Shown piece after piece: positions 8,937-22,803 of a DNA stretch of 64,000 nt; within the stretch, counting starts at the first letter, position 1; each line of letters starts with the position of its first letter. The stretch is from the NCBI GenBank assembly GCA_017792345.1, contig CP051228.1:4184148-4248147 (forward strand), read 5' to 3'. Both the position numbers and the translations under genes were made by a program. A model generated the notes under the pieces. It made no database searches, was not told the DNA's origin, and saw nothing but the letters and a program-made list of their open reading frames with translations. The stretch comes from Mesoflavibacter sp. (GTDB taxonomy: Bacteria; Pseudomonadota; Alphaproteobacteria; UBA8366; Aestuariispiraceae).

Positions 8937-9977
8937 TCAAGCTTCGATGAGGACGTCGGTCCAGAGTTCGGACGGATCCGGCTCCGGACTGGATTGCGAG
9001 AAGTCAGCCGCTTCGGAAACGACCGCCTTCACGGACTTGTCGATTTCCTTCAGATCGTCTTCAGAGGCATGACCGCCGTCGATAAGAAGCGCCTTAACCC
9101 GGTCGATCGGATCGGAGGTGGAACGCACCTTGTTGACCTCTTCCTTCGACCGGTACTTGGCCGGATCGGACATGGAATGGCCGCGATAGCGATAGGTCTT
9201 CATTTCCAGGATGTAGGGGCCTTTTCCGGCGCGGCAGTGTTCCATCGCCCGCTCGCCGGCTTCGCGAACGGCCAGGACGTCCATGCCGTCGACCTCGTCG
9301 CCGGGGATGCCATAGGCCTTGCCGCGATCGTGCAGATTGGCGCCGGAAGCGGAAATACGCTCGACCGACGTCCCCATGCCGTACTTGTTGTTTTCGATGA
9401 CGTAGATGACCGGCAGCTTCCAGAGCGCCGCCATGTTGAACGCCTCGTACACCTGACCCTGATTGACCGCACCGTCGCCGGTATAGGCCATGCAGACATT
9501 GTCCGTGTCGTTGTACTTCATGGCGAAGGCGATCCCCGTCCCCAGCGGCACTTGCGCGCCGACGATGCCGTGCCCGCCGTAGAAATGCTTTTCCTTGGAG
9601 AACATGTGCATGGAGCCGCCCTTCCCCTTGGAATAGCCGCCTTCCCGGCCGGTCAGCTCCGCCATGACGCCTTTCGGATCCATGCCCGTTGCCAGCATAT
9701 GGCCATGGTCGCGGTAGGAAGTGATGACCGCATCGCCTTCCTTGCTGGCGGCCTGCATGCCGGTCACGACGGCTTCCTGTCCGATATACAGGTGGCAGAA
9801 GCCCCCGATCAGGCCCATCCCATACAATTGACCCGCCTTCTCTTCGAAACGGCGGATCAGGAGCATTTCTTTGTAATAGGTCAGAAGCTCGTCCTTGCCT
9901 GCGGCCGCCTTGCGAGCCGGAGCGGACTTGGACGCGGATTTCTTGGCCGCGCGCTTGGCGGTAGCCTTTTTCGCCAT
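8937..9977 (-). CDS. pdhA: Pyruvate dehydrogenase E1 alpha
   Basis: Alpha subunit of E1, which decarboxylates pyruvate with thiamine diphosphate. The 346-residue protein has the TPP-binding GDGAVNQGQVYEAFNMAA...ENN motif around residue 165 and the regulatory-loop region RYRGHSMSDPAKYR. The first ~27 residues are a Lys/Ala-rich tail (AKKATAKRAAKKSASKSAPA) ahead of the conserved LLTYYKEMLLIRRFEEKAGQ. Basic N-terminal tails are common in alphaproteobacterial PdhA. First gene of the pdhA-pdhB-pdhC-lpd operon; the 375-base region upstream separates it from ftsB. Confidence 0.97.
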   Translation of the reverse strand: MAKKATAKRAAKKSASKSAPARKAAAGKDELLTYYKEMLLIRRFEEKAGQLYGMGLIGGFCHLYIGQEAVVTGMQAASKEGDAVITSYRDHGHMLATGMDPKGVMAELTGREGGYSKGKGGSMHMFSKEKHFYGGHGIVGAQVPLGTGIAFAMKYNDTDNVCMAYTGDGAVNQGQVYEAFNMAALWKLPVIYVIENNKYGMGTSVERISASGANLHDRGKAYGIPGDEVDGMDVLAVREAGERAMEHCRAGKGPYILEMKTYRYRGHSMSDPAKYRSKEEVNKVRSTSDPIDRVKALLIDGGHASEDDLKEIDKSVKAVVSEAADFSQSSPEPDPSELWTDVLIEA

Positions 9978-10352
9978 CGGTCGTTCCCCTTTTGCCGCCC
10001 GTTACGAGATCCGCCATGGCATGCCATAGCGCAATCCGCGGGTCGGTCGGTTAACCCCACGCTGCCGATCGAACGGACCATCCGTCAGCGGATCGACATT
10101 GAATTTATGACAGGTATTTGGTCCGGAAGGTTCCCCGGTCCAGCCCCTGCGCCGTTGTCGCAAGCGGTAACCGGTTTTCTTTCGTTAATCAATAGGTACG
10201 GCAAATTATTGATTTGTCTCAATAAAATGACAGTTAACTGGATTTAAGTTGAATTCATTGATAGCGATTTGTTTTGCGCAATGCAGCATCGCAAGCGCAG
10301 CAAAGTACCACGGCGCATCCCCGGCTGGGATCGAACGCAGTTCTTTCGAAAG
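9978..10352. promoter_or_regulatory. 375-bp intergenic region upstream of pdhA
   Basis: Non-coding leader between ftsB and pdhA. It holds a perfect 12-bp palindrome ATGGCATGCCAT at 10016-10027, 39 bases ahead of the pdhA start, and an AT-rich block at about 10180-10265 where a promoter is expected. I could not pick a convincing -35/-10 pair. The octamer GTTAATCA at 10184-10191 recurs in the inverted repeat upstream of the histidine kinase. No RNA gene is apparent. Confidence 0.5.
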
Positions 10353-10673
10353 TCAGGATTGGTTCGGCAGGAAAATGACGATTTCGTTCTCGCGCAGCTT
10401 CTGCAAATCCAGTCGAAGGCGCTCTTCCAGCATATCGAGATCAAGGCTGCGCTTGTCCAGCAACGAGACCCGGTGTTCCAACGACAACCGTTCGCCGCGC
10501 AACCGGTCGAGCGCCAATTGCGCCTTCTCCGCCTCGTTGGACAAACGCATCAGGGCCAGCAGCCCGCGATCGCCCTGAACCGTATGGTAGGCAAAATACG
10601 CAAGGACGCAGGCCCCGAGAGCCGGAAGCCCAATGGCGCGAGACCGCCTTCTGAGTTCAGCGAGCACAGACAT
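10353..10673 (-). CDS. ftsB: FtsB/DivIC-type septum formation initiator
   Basis: 106-residue single-pass division protein. A short basic N-terminus (LAELRRRSR) precedes one membrane helix (residues ~15-34, GLPALGACVLAYFAYH), then a periplasmic coiled coil rich in Leu, Glu and Arg (residues ~45-95). In E. coli, FtsB links FtsL and FtsQ in the divisome. The start is the ATG at 10673 (MSVLAEL) with AAGAAGG just upstream; the GTG six codons earlier is less likely. The usual alphaproteobacterial neighbourhood eno-ftsB-pdhA is kept, except that a histidine kinase on the other strand separates it from eno. Confidence 0.88.
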   Translation of the reverse strand: MSVLAELRRRSRAIGLPALGACVLAYFAYHTVQGDRGLLALMRLSNEAEKAQLALDRLRGERLSLEHRVSLLDKRSLDLDMLEERLRLDLQKLRENEIVIFLPNQS

Positions 10674-10829
10674 AGCCCCTTCTTGAATCACGAAGGCGAG
10701 TCCGCGTCAATGGGCAATATTTTCAATGACTTAGCGGCAAAAAATTCCCACCTGATGGGGCAGATATTGCCTACACCTAGCGACCCGCACCCAACCGCTT
10801 GTGGTACCCTCGACCTGTAGTGGGGTGTT

Positions 10830-10872
10830 CCGACAACCGGCGCGATACTGTCGAGCCCTTTTTAGTTGTCGG
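10830..10872. repeat. 8-bp inverted repeat with long loop
   Basis: CCGACAAC at 10830-10837 is the exact reverse complement of GTTGTCGG at 10865-10872, with a 27-base loop. It lies in the ftsB/histidine-kinase divergent gap. No T-run follows on either strand. It could be a spaced operator. Confidence 0.4.
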
Positions 10873-10883
10873 TATCTTCGTAG

Positions 10884-10916
10884 GTTAATCAGTTGTTTAC
10901 CGGAAACCTGATTAAC
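10884..10916. promoter_or_regulatory. AT-rich inverted repeat upstream of the histidine kinase
   Basis: GTTAATCAG (10884-10892) pairs perfectly with CTGATTAAC (10908-10916). Inside it GTTT (10895-10898) pairs with AAAC (10904-10907), giving a 13-bp stem with a two-base bulge and a five-base loop. It ends 46 bases before the kinase start. It may be an operator or a leader hairpin, but it lacks the T-run of a terminator. Confidence 0.5.
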
Positions 10917-10962
10917 TGGACGATGAAGAGCCATTACTGGCAGATGGGGCAGGTTTCGATGA

Positions 10963-13227
10963 ATGACGGCATTTACCGGTTTGATCCGGTTCAAGTCCTT
11001 GGCGGCGCAAACTGACCGGCCGATGCGAAGCAAGCGGCTGATCCTTTATGTGGCGTTGGTATGGCTGATTCTGATCGTCAGTTTCGGCACGGTGACCTAT
11101 TGGGCGGATCAGACCACCAGACGGTATCACGAGGATCTGTTCAACGAACAGCAACTGTCCCAGGTTTCCCTGGGCAAGCGTGGTTTGGAAAATCATCTGG
11201 GGCAGATCGTCGAATTCCTGTTGGATGCGACATCCGACATGCGCTGGACCGCCGCGGATATCAGCGGTCCCAGAATCGATCCGACCATGGACCGTATTCT
11301 GAAACGGCCGGAGGTACTGGCGGTCAATTTGTATGTCGGTCAGTCTGCCAAGCCGTCGGCCCGCTGGTCCGACGTGGCGCCCAGCCCGGGATTGGCGGAA
11401 GCAATGCGTCAGTTCTGCCAGGCGGCGCCGTTCGATGCCGCCTTTCCCGTTCAGTATCCGGATTTCTATCTGAACCAGGATCATCAGATTGCCGGACTGG
11501 TGGTCAGTCTGAACCGATCACCGGACCAGCAAGGTATGCAGGCTTGGTTGGTGGTCGCGATCGACCTTCGCATGCTCCTGGATCTTTATGTCGCGCCGTT
11601 GAGGTTTGGCCTGTATGGCGCGGGGTACGCTTTGGATGGTCAGGGACGGGTCGTATACGACCATGAGACCGAGATCATCGGCCGAAGTGTATTTGACGGC
11701 ATGCATGACAAGTATCCCAACCTACTGGACCTCGACCGCCGGCTTGTGTCCGAGGAATCAGGGAAGAGCGAGTATCGGTTCACCGTTCAGCGGGGAGGCG
11801 CGGAATCTCGCAAACTGATCGCCTGGGACACTGTTCTGTTGGGTGAACGACGGATTGTCCTGGCTCTGTCGGCTCCGGACGGAGAGGTCAACGCCTCCCT
11901 GGGATCGCGCCGCGAAATTCTGCTGGGCGCGGTCATGGCACTGCTGATCGGGCTTGTCGGCACGACAATCGTCGTGTTCCGCATGCGGCACCGCATCCTA
12001 GTCCAGGCGAATGCCGACCTGGCGCGCACGGTGGAACAGAGGACGGAGGCACTGAACCGCGAATTGAAGGCACGTACCGAGTCGGAAGAGCGTGTTCGGG
12101 ATTACGCAGAAGTGTCTTCAGATTGGTTCTGGGAGACCGATGCCGATCACCGCTTCACCTACTTCTCGAAGCGCAGCAACGGCATACTGAATGTCAATCT
12201 AAGTGAGGTGACCGGCCATCGCAGACAGGATGTCACCGCGGAAGACATTCATAGCGAGAAGTGGCGCGACCATCTTAAAGCGTTGGAAAATCGGGAATCT
12301 TTCCGTGATTTTCGTTATCTCATCCCCTGGGGCGACGGCACCAATCACATGATGAGCACAAGCGGAAAGCCGGTTTATGACACCGATGGGCGCTTTGTCG
12401 GCTACCGCGGGTCCGGTACCGACATCACCGACGAAATCCGCGCGCAGGAAGTCCGGGATCGTGCCCTGGTGGAAGCCGAACGCGCCAACCGGACGAAGTC
12501 CCATTTCCTGGCCACGATGAGCCATGAGTTACGAACGCCCCTCAACGCGATCATCGGGTTCTCGGACGTTCTGGCCAATCAGTATTTCGGCCCGCCGGCA
12601 GCCGGCAAATACGAGGAGTATGCGAAGGATATCCATTCCAGCGCGCGTTACCTGCTGGAACTGGTAAACGATCTTCTCGATATGGCACGGATAGAATCCG
12701 GAAAGGCGACCGTCGAGAAATCTCACTTTGATTCCACGCCGTTCGTTCGCGATTGCCTGCAGGCGATCCTGCCCAAGGCCAGCGAGAAGTCATTGCGCGT
12801 CGAGGTAGACGTCGCGGACGACCTTCCAAAGCTGAATGCCGACCCGCGGGCGCTGAAGCAAATTCTTCTGAACCTTCTGTCCAATTCGGTGAAATTCACG
12901 CCCAAGGACGGTCGCATCGACCTGAAACTGACCCGTACTCCCGAAGGGGCTAGGATCCGGGTGACGGACACAGGGTCAGGCATTGCGCCGGACCGACTTG
13001 CGGTCATCAAGGAACCGTTCGAACGCGGCCGGGAAAATGCCTATGAAAGTCAGGAGGGCTGGGGATTGGGACTGTCGATCGCCAACGCCCTTGTCCTTGC
13101 CCATGGTGGCCGCCTGGAAATCGAAAGCGAACAGGGTGTCGGGACAATGGTTACGGTCGTTCTGCCAGGCGGTGCCCCCGATCCCGCCCCCGATCCAGCC
13201 GGCAATTCCGCCCCTGCCCCGGCCTAA
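10963..13227 (+). CDS. Membrane-bound PAS sensor histidine kinase
   Basis: 754-residue sensor kinase. Membrane helices lie at ~26-47 and ~319-340 and enclose a ~270-residue periplasmic sensor domain of no evident family. Then come a coiled coil (~345-380), a PAS domain (~380-495, starting SSDWFWETDADHRFTYFS), a HisKA domain with phospho-acceptor His521 (MSHELRTPLNAIIGFSDVL) and a HATPase domain with N-box (LNLLSNSVKFTP), DTGSGIAP and GWGLGLSIAN. The Pro/Ala-rich tail is probably disordered. No response regulator gene is adjacent, so it is an orphan. The start at 10963 has a weak GGCAGG ten bases upstream; the ATG at 11023 is an alternative. It interrupts the conserved eno-ftsB neighbourhood on the opposite strand. 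Confidence 0.93.
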   Translation: MTAFTGLIRFKSLAAQTDRPMRSKRLILYVALVWLILIVSFGTVTYWADQTTRRYHEDLFNEQQLSQVSLGKRGLENHLGQIVEFLLDATSDMRWTAADISGPRIDPTMDRILKRPEVLAVNLYVGQSAKPSARWSDVAPSPGLAEAMRQFCQAAPFDAAFPVQYPDFYLNQDHQIAGLVVSLNRSPDQQGMQAWLVVAIDLRMLLDLYVAPLRFGLYGAGYALDGQGRVVYDHETEIIGRSVFDGMHDKYPNLLDLDRRLVSEESGKSEYRFTVQRGGAESRKLIAWDTVLLGERRIVLALSAPDGEVNASLGSRREILLGAVMALLIGLVGTTIVVFRMRHRILVQANADLARTVEQRTEALNRELKARTESEERVRDYAEVSSDWFWETDADHRFTYFSKRSNGILNVNLSEVTGHRRQDVTAEDIHSEKWRDHLKALENRESFRDFRYLIPWGDGTNHMMSTSGKPVYDTDGRFVGYRGSGTDITDEIRAQEVRDRALVEAERANRTKSHFLATMSHELRTPLNAIIGFSDVLANQYFGPPAAGKYEEYAKDIHSSARYLLELVNDLLDMARIESGKATVEKSHFDSTPFVRDCLQAILPKASEKSLRVEVDVADDLPKLNADPRALKQILLNLLSNSVKFTPKDGRIDLKLTRTPEGARIRVTDTGSGIAPDRLAVIKEPFERGRENAYESQEGWGLGLSIANALVLAHGGRLEIESEQGVGTMVTVVLPGGAPDPAPDPAGNSAPAPA

Positions 13228-13242
13228 CAATCCCCAAAAGAA

Positions 13243-13271
13243 AAAGGGCAGCCTTCCGAGGCCGCCCCTTT
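13243..13271. terminator. Bidirectional rho-independent terminator (histidine kinase / eno)
   Basis: AAAGGGCAGCCT and AGGCCGCCCCTT form a strong hairpin between two convergent genes. On the minus strand the stem is followed by TTTTTCTTTT, giving a good intrinsic terminator for eno. On the plus strand the poly-T is shorter, so it is weaker for the kinase gene. Confidence 0.85.
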
Positions 13272-13292
13272 CCTGTCACATGGTGCCGCGTG

Positions 13293-16664
<3,372 letters not shown>

Positions 16665-16680
16665 TAATTTGTGCGTAAAT

Positions 16681-16785
16681 TTTATGAGTGATGTTCAATT
16701 TAGCGGGCATGTCGATGACGGTCGCATAGACGCGCCGTCGGTCACCAACTGCACGGCGAATTTCTCAATGAAACCTAAGGGATAG
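16681..16785 (+). pseudogene. Remnant of a fourth lipoprotein repeat
   Basis: Seventeen bases after the lipoprotein stop, in another frame, an open stretch ending in TAG at 16783 encodes FMSDVQFSGHVDDGR, then IDAPSVTNCTANFSMKPKG. It aligns with the C-terminal half of the upstream repeats: FMS-x-x-x-F as in repeat 2 (FMSKFVFTARRRGN), the G-x-x-DD turn as in repeat 3, and the closing C-x-A-x-F. It lacks the WRG start and the first Cys. The most economical reading is a truncated, frameshifted fourth copy. It could instead be translated as a 33-residue peptide from the ATG at 16684. Confidence 0.55.
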
Positions 16786-16787
16786 TT

Positions 16788-17627
16788 TCAGGCAACGGCC
16801 CCTTTGGTGACCGCATCGTAGGCCTTCAGCTTTGCCAGCAGCGCTTCCATCTGATCGATCGGCACCATGTTGGGCCCGTCGGATGGGGCGTTGTCCGGAT
16901 CCTGGTGCGTTTCCATGAACAGAGCGGCGACGCCGACAGCAACGGCCGCGCGGGACAGGACCGGGACGAATTCGCGCTGGCCGCCCGAGGACGTACCACG
17001 TCCGCCAGGCTGCATTACCGAGTGGGTGGCATCGAAAACAACCGGCATGCCGGTTTCTTCGGCCATGGTCGGGAGACCGCGGAAATCGGTCACCAGCGTG
17101 TTATAACCGAAGCTGGCGCCGCGTTCGGTGACCATGACGTTCGGATTGCCGCTGTCGACGATCTTGGCGACGACGTTCTTCATGTCCCAGGGGGCCAGAA
17201 ACTGCCCCTTCTTCACATTGACGATCTTGCCGGTCTTGGCGGCGGCGACCAAGAGGTCGGTCTGTCGGCACAGGAAGGCCGGAATCTGCAGCACGTCGAC
17301 GACACTGGCCACCTCGGCGCAATGGCCCGGCTCATGAACGTCGGTGAGCACCGGAAGGCCATGGGTCTTTTGGACGTCTTCGAACACCGCCATGGCCTTT
17401 TCCATACCCAAACCGCGCTGGCCCTTCAGGGAGGTCCGGTTGGCTTTGTCGTAGCTGGTCTTATAGATCAGATTGATGTTCAGGCGGCCGCAGATTTCCT
17501 TCAATGCACCGCTCATATCCAGCGCATGGTCGCGGCTTTCCATCTGGCACGGACCGGCGATCAGGGTAAACGGCTGGTCGTTCGCGATCTTGTAGGAACC
17601 GAGCGTGACTGTGTGCTGCGCCGTCAT
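16788..17627 (-). CDS. kdsA: 3-deoxy-8-phosphooctulonate (KDO-8-P) synthase
   Basis: Condenses phosphoenolpyruvate with arabinose 5-phosphate to make KDO 8-phosphate for the lipopolysaccharide inner core. The 279 residues contain the family motifs [46 protein letters not shown] and [13 protein letters not shown]. It sits downstream of pyrG on the same strand, as in many Gram-negatives, with a 105-base gap. Its end is only two bases from the fourth-repeat remnant on the other strand. Confidence 0.96.
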   Translation of the reverse strand: MTAQHTVTLGSYKIANDQPFTLIAGPCQMESRDHALDMSGALKEICGRLNINLIYKTSYDKANRTSLKGQRGLGMEKAMAVFEDVQKTHGLPVLTDVHEPGHCAEVASVVDVLQIPAFLCRQTDLLVAAAKTGKIVNVKKGQFLAPWDMKNVVAKIVDSGNPNVMVTERGASFGYNTLVTDFRGLPTMAEETGMPVVFDATHSVMQPGGRGTSSGGQREFVPVLSRAAVAVGVAALFMETHQDPDNAPSDGPNMVPIDQMEALLAKLKAYDAVTKGAVA

Positions 17628-17732
17628 GATGCCATCCCTGTGTCAGGTGTCTCGAATGCGTCCGTAAATGCCATACGGGCGGCGGTGGCGCAAAGCCTCC
17701 GTCGCCCGTTCAGGCAATCAAAACTCATAAGA

Positions 17733-19379
<1,647 letters not shown>

Positions 19380-19446
19380 TCACTGTATCCTTTGGCTGTT
19401 TTCTGACAAGTCTGATCGCGCCCTCATGCAGGGCCGGGTCAAAGAA

Positions 19447-19470
19447 GAAGGCGGCACCTGCGCCGCCTTC
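19447..19470 (-). terminator. Rho-independent terminator downstream of secG
   Basis: GAAGGCGGC (19447-19455) and GCCGCCTTC (19462-19470) form a perfect 9-bp stem with a six-base loop. On the minus strand it is followed by TTCTTT. It lies 26 bases past the secG stop. Confidence 0.8.
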
Positions 19471-19495
19471 CTTGATTTCTCTATGAATTACGCCG

Positions 19496-19825
19496 TCACT
19501 CCGTCGTCGGCACCGCCGGCGAACCATCGTTTACGGGGGCCGAGTCGGTGGCGGCAGGCTGCGACGAATCGAAAATCGATTCGGCTTCGCGCCCTCCGCC
19601 GGCCAGAATGGCCAGGGCAAGGCTGGTCCCGAGGAACAACACGGCGAGGATTGCCGTCGTCCGGGTCAGCGCGTTCGCGGCACCGCGCGCGGAAAACATG
19701 CCCATACCGCCACCGGCGGAGCCGCCGCCCATGCCCAGCGCGCCGCCTTCGGAGCGCTGCAGCAGCACGACCGCCACCAAGGCGATGGCAATGATCAGGT
19801 GAACGACCAGAAGAATGTTTTCCAT
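19496..19825 (-). CDS. secG: Preprotein translocase subunit SecG
   Basis: Small inner-membrane partner of SecYE in the Sec translocon. The 109 residues have two membrane helices (~3-20 and ~52-72). Between them lies the conserved LLQRSEGGALGMGGG loop, followed by FSARGAANALTRTTAILA. The acidic, Ser/Ala-rich tail is typical of alphaproteobacterial SecG. It lies between tpiA and pyrG, the normal order in the class. Confidence 0.95.
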   Translation of the reverse strand: MENILLVVHLIIAIALVAVVLLQRSEGGALGMGGGSAGGGMGMFSARGAANALTRTTAILAVLFLGTSLALAILAGGGREAESIFDSSQPAATDSAPVNDGSPAVPTTE

Positions 19826-19961
19826 GGCGTTGTCGCCTTCTGTTCAAGAATTCGCGGCGCCGGTCCGGGCGGACCGTCGCGGCACGGCGGGTATGTAACC
19901 CGTCATTGCCGCGATTTAAAGCCCCAATCGTACTGCCGTGCGGTGCGCTGTCCGGGGGGTG

Positions 19962-20714
19962 TCAGCCCTTGGCAGCGGCGGCGATGGCCAGAAAATCTTC
20001 CGCTTTCAGGGCAGCCCCGCCGATCAGCCCGCCATCGATATCCGGTTGGGCCAGCAGTTCCGCGGCATTGCCCGGCTTCATCGACCCGCCATAAAGAATG
20101 CGCAGCTTGGCGCATTCCTCCGCGCCAAGCCGGTCCGACAAATGGCTGCGGATCAACGCGTGAACCTCATTCGCTTCCGCGGGGGTCGGCGTGCGGCCGG
20201 TGCCGATCGCCCAGACGGGTTCATAGGCGATGACGGTGTTTGCGGCGGTCGACCCTTCCGGGACAGAACCGTCCAACTGACCGATGATGAAGCTATTGGT
20301 CTTGCCGGCGTCCCGGATCGCCTCGGTCTCGCCCAGGCAGATCACTGCGACGAGACCGGCACTGTGGGCGGCTTCCGCCTTGGCGCGGACCGTGCCGTCC
20401 GTCTCGCCGTGGTTTTCCCGGCGTTCGGAATGGCCGACGATGACATGGCTGCAGCCGATATCGCTCAGCATCGGCGCGGCGACGTCCCCGGTATGGGCGC
20501 CCTTCTCTTCCGCGTGGCAATCCTGCGCGCCCAGTTGCACGGGGGTGCCGGCCAAGGCGCGGCCAATCGGATAGAGAAGCTGCGCCGGCGGGCAGACCAG
20601 CAGATCGCAGGCCGCGCCGGCCGCGCCATCCGCTACCGCTTGGGCCAGGGCGCCGCCGGATTCCAGCGTCCCGTTCATTTTCCAGTTTCCGGCGATAAGG
20701 GGCTTACGGCTCAT
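19962..20714 (-). CDS. tpiA: Triosephosphate isomerase
   Basis: Interconverts dihydroxyacetone phosphate and glyceraldehyde 3-phosphate. The 250-residue TIM barrel has GNWKMNG with the catalytic Lys, VIVGHSERR with the catalytic His and the [11 protein letters not shown] loop with the catalytic Glu. The start at 20714 ([12 protein letters not shown]) has GGAGG eight bases upstream and is preferred to the ATG at 20729. It is divergent from the ppiD-like gene, with 209 bases between the two starts. Confidence 0.97.
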   Translation of the reverse strand: MSRKPLIAGNWKMNGTLESGGALAQAVADGAAGAACDLLVCPPAQLLYPIGRALAGTPVQLGAQDCHAEEKGAHTGDVAAPMLSDIGCSHVIVGHSERRENHGETDGTVRAKAEAAHSAGLVAVICLGETEAIRDAGKTNSFIIGQLDGSVPEGSTAANTVIAYEPVWAIGTGRTPTPAEANEVHALIRSHLSDRLGAEECAKLRILYGGSMKPGNAAELLAQPDIDGGLIGGAALKAEDFLAIAAAAKG

Positions 20715-20923
20715 GACATCGGCCTCCATGCATGTCTTTGACAGTCGATGGGGCGTTTACCATGCGGCGGCCCGTTCGCCAATCGGGTCAAACCGCCGGG
20801 AATTCCAGCAGAAACGCGCCGGATTATCGATTGCGGGGCCGGGGCGGCGCTTCTATGATCCGCGCGCTTTCCGGCCTGCGGGCCGGCCCAAGTCATTCGT
20901 GTCACGAAATCGTCGGGTCGATC

Positions 20924-22801
20924 ATGCTACAGCGTATGCGTACTTCCACGGGCTCCTGGATTGCCAAGGGCATTCTCGGGCTTCTGGTCCTCAGCTTTCT
21001 GGGCTGGGGCGTCGCCGATTACACCACGTCCGGCAGCACCGGCACCGTCGTGGCAAAAGTGGGCGACCGCGAGATCGGCTATCAGGAGTTCCAATTGGCC
21101 TATCAACGATTTCTGCGCGGTCAGCGGCTGAACGCCGTGGATCCGGAAGTCGCCCGCCAGTTGCGGTTGGCCGAATCCGTCGTCCAGAACCTGGCCTCGA
21201 CCGCCCTCTATGAGGCCGAGGCGGGTGAGAAGAACCTGACCGCCAGCGACGCCATGGTGCGGCGCGCGATCGAAGAACGTCCGGAGTTTCGCGCCGGGGG
21301 CAATTTCAGCCGCGCGGCCTTCGAAAACGCCATGGCGCGGCTTGGTCTGAATGAGGCCGCCTATGTCGAAACGGCGCGCCGGGAATTGGGGCGCGGCCAG
21401 TTGATCGGCGCGGTGACATCGGGCAGCGATGCGCCGCCGTCCCTGGTCGCTATGCTGTTCGATCATTTCGGCGAACGGCGATCGGTCGAATACATGATCA
21501 TGCCGATTACTGCCGTCGTCCCGCAGGGCAATCCCGGGGAAGACGAGTTGAAGGCGCTTTATGAAGAGCGCAAGGAAGATTTCCGCCGGCCGGAACTGCG
21601 CAGCATGACCTATGTTCTGATTTCGCCCGAAGCTTTGGCGCGGGATATCGAAATCACGGATCAGGAAGTCACGGATGCGTTCGAGCAGCGCCGCGACAGC
21701 TATGGGCAGCCGGAACGCCGCACCTTGTCGCAGATCTTGTTCGCGTCCGCGGACGAGGCCCGCGCGGCGGCCGAATCCCTGAAAGGCCTGCCTCCGGCGG
21801 ATGTCGCAGTGAAGGTGGAGGAAATGAACCTCGACCTGATCGAACTGGGAACTTTCACCAAAGAGGCCGTGCCCAACGAAGGATTGTCCGAAGCTGCCTT
21901 CGCGCTGGACTCGCCGGGGGCGACCGATGCGTTCGAAGGGGCGTTCGGCTGGTCCATTGCCGTTGTGACGGCGATCGAAGAAGGCGTCGAACCCAATCTG
22001 GAAGAAGTCCGCGAAAGCCTTGCCGCCGACCTGGCACTCGACCGCGCCTATGATGAAGTGTTCGAACGCGGCAAGCAGCTGGAGGACGCCTATGGACAGG
22101 GCATGTCGCTTGAAGAGGCTGCCCAATCCGTCGGCCTGGAAGTTCATACCGTCGAAGCCGTCGACGCCAGCGGTCACGGCCCGACCGGGGATGCCCTGGA
22201 AGGTCTTCCGGCCGGTCTGAAATTCCTGCGCACGGCCTTCGATCTGGACACCGGCGATGTCAGTTTCCTGGAGACCAGCGAGTCGAACGCGATGTTCATG
22301 GTACGCGTCGACGCCATCACACCGTCGGCGATCCCATCCTATGACGAGGTTGCCGCGCAGGTCGGCGACGTCTGGCGCGAGGATGCCCTGTTTGATGCCG
22401 CGGAGAAACGGGCCGAAATCCTCTCCGAACGCCTGACCGAAGGCAGCGAGCTGTCGGTCCTGGCCCAGATCATGGGGGCGGAGTTCGCGACGATTGAAGA
22501 ATTGGCCCGTGACGGTCTCAGTGCCGGTGGCAATCGCCTGCCGCAGGCCCTGGCGCGGGAGCTCTTCGCATTGAGTGTCGGAGAGGCCACCTATGCCGCG
22601 GATGGCGACAATTTCATCATCGCCCGTCTGACCGGCGTAAAACCGGCCGGCGACGCGGCGGACGAGGCCTTCCGTCAGACGCTCGCCAATGCCGTCACTA
22701 CCGGCATGGCCCAGGATCTGGTGGAACAGTTGGGCGTCGCGCTGCGTGACCGGTACACGATCGAAACCAACCCTGAAGTCTACGAACAGGTCTATCGCTG
22801 A
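20924..22801 (+). CDS. ppiD: PpiD/SurA-like peptidyl-prolyl isomerase, membrane-anchored
   Basis: 625-residue inner-membrane foldase for exported proteins. One membrane helix (residues ~14-32, IAKGILGLLVLSFLGWGV) is followed by a SurA-N-like chaperone domain (~50-230). A PpiC-type rotamase region comes next (~240-360, RPELRSMTYVLIS...ALDSPG), then a long helical C-terminal part. The frame is open from 20732, but homologues begin at MLQRMRTSTGSW, so I use 20924; the ATG at 20936 is also possible. trpE starts two bases after its stop, so the two are co-transcribed, as in other Alphaproteobacteria. Confidence 0.92.
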   Translation: MLQRMRTSTGSWIAKGILGLLVLSFLGWGVADYTTSGSTGTVVAKVGDREIGYQEFQLAYQRFLRGQRLNAVDPEVARQLRLAESVVQNLASTALYEAEAGEKNLTASDAMVRRAIEERPEFRAGGNFSRAAFENAMARLGLNEAAYVETARRELGRGQLIGAVTSGSDAPPSLVAMLFDHFGERRSVEYMIMPITAVVPQGNPGEDELKALYEERKEDFRRPELRSMTYVLISPEALARDIEITDQEVTDAFEQRRDSYGQPERRTLSQILFASADEARAAAESLKGLPPADVAVKVEEMNLDLIELGTFTKEAVPNEGLSEAAFALDSPGATDAFEGAFGWSIAVVTAIEEGVEPNLEEVRESLAADLALDRAYDEVFERGKQLEDAYGQGMSLEEAAQSVGLEVHTVEAVDASGHGPTGDALEGLPAGLKFLRTAFDLDTGDVSFLETSESNAMFMVRVDAITPSAIPSYDEVAAQVGDVWREDALFDAAEKRAEILSERLTEGSELSVLAQIMGAEFATIEELARDGLSAGGNRLPQALARELFALSVGEATYAADGDNFIIARLTGVKPAGDAADEAFRQTLANAVTTGMAQDLVEQLGVALRDRYTIETNPEVYEQVYR

Positions 22802-22803
22802 TC

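Noticed and set aside
6264-10247. Very long plus-strand open frames opposite pdhA, pdhB and pdhC
   Set aside because: They are antisense to well-supported enzymes, rich in Arg/His/Gly from GC-biased complementary codons, and resemble no protein family.
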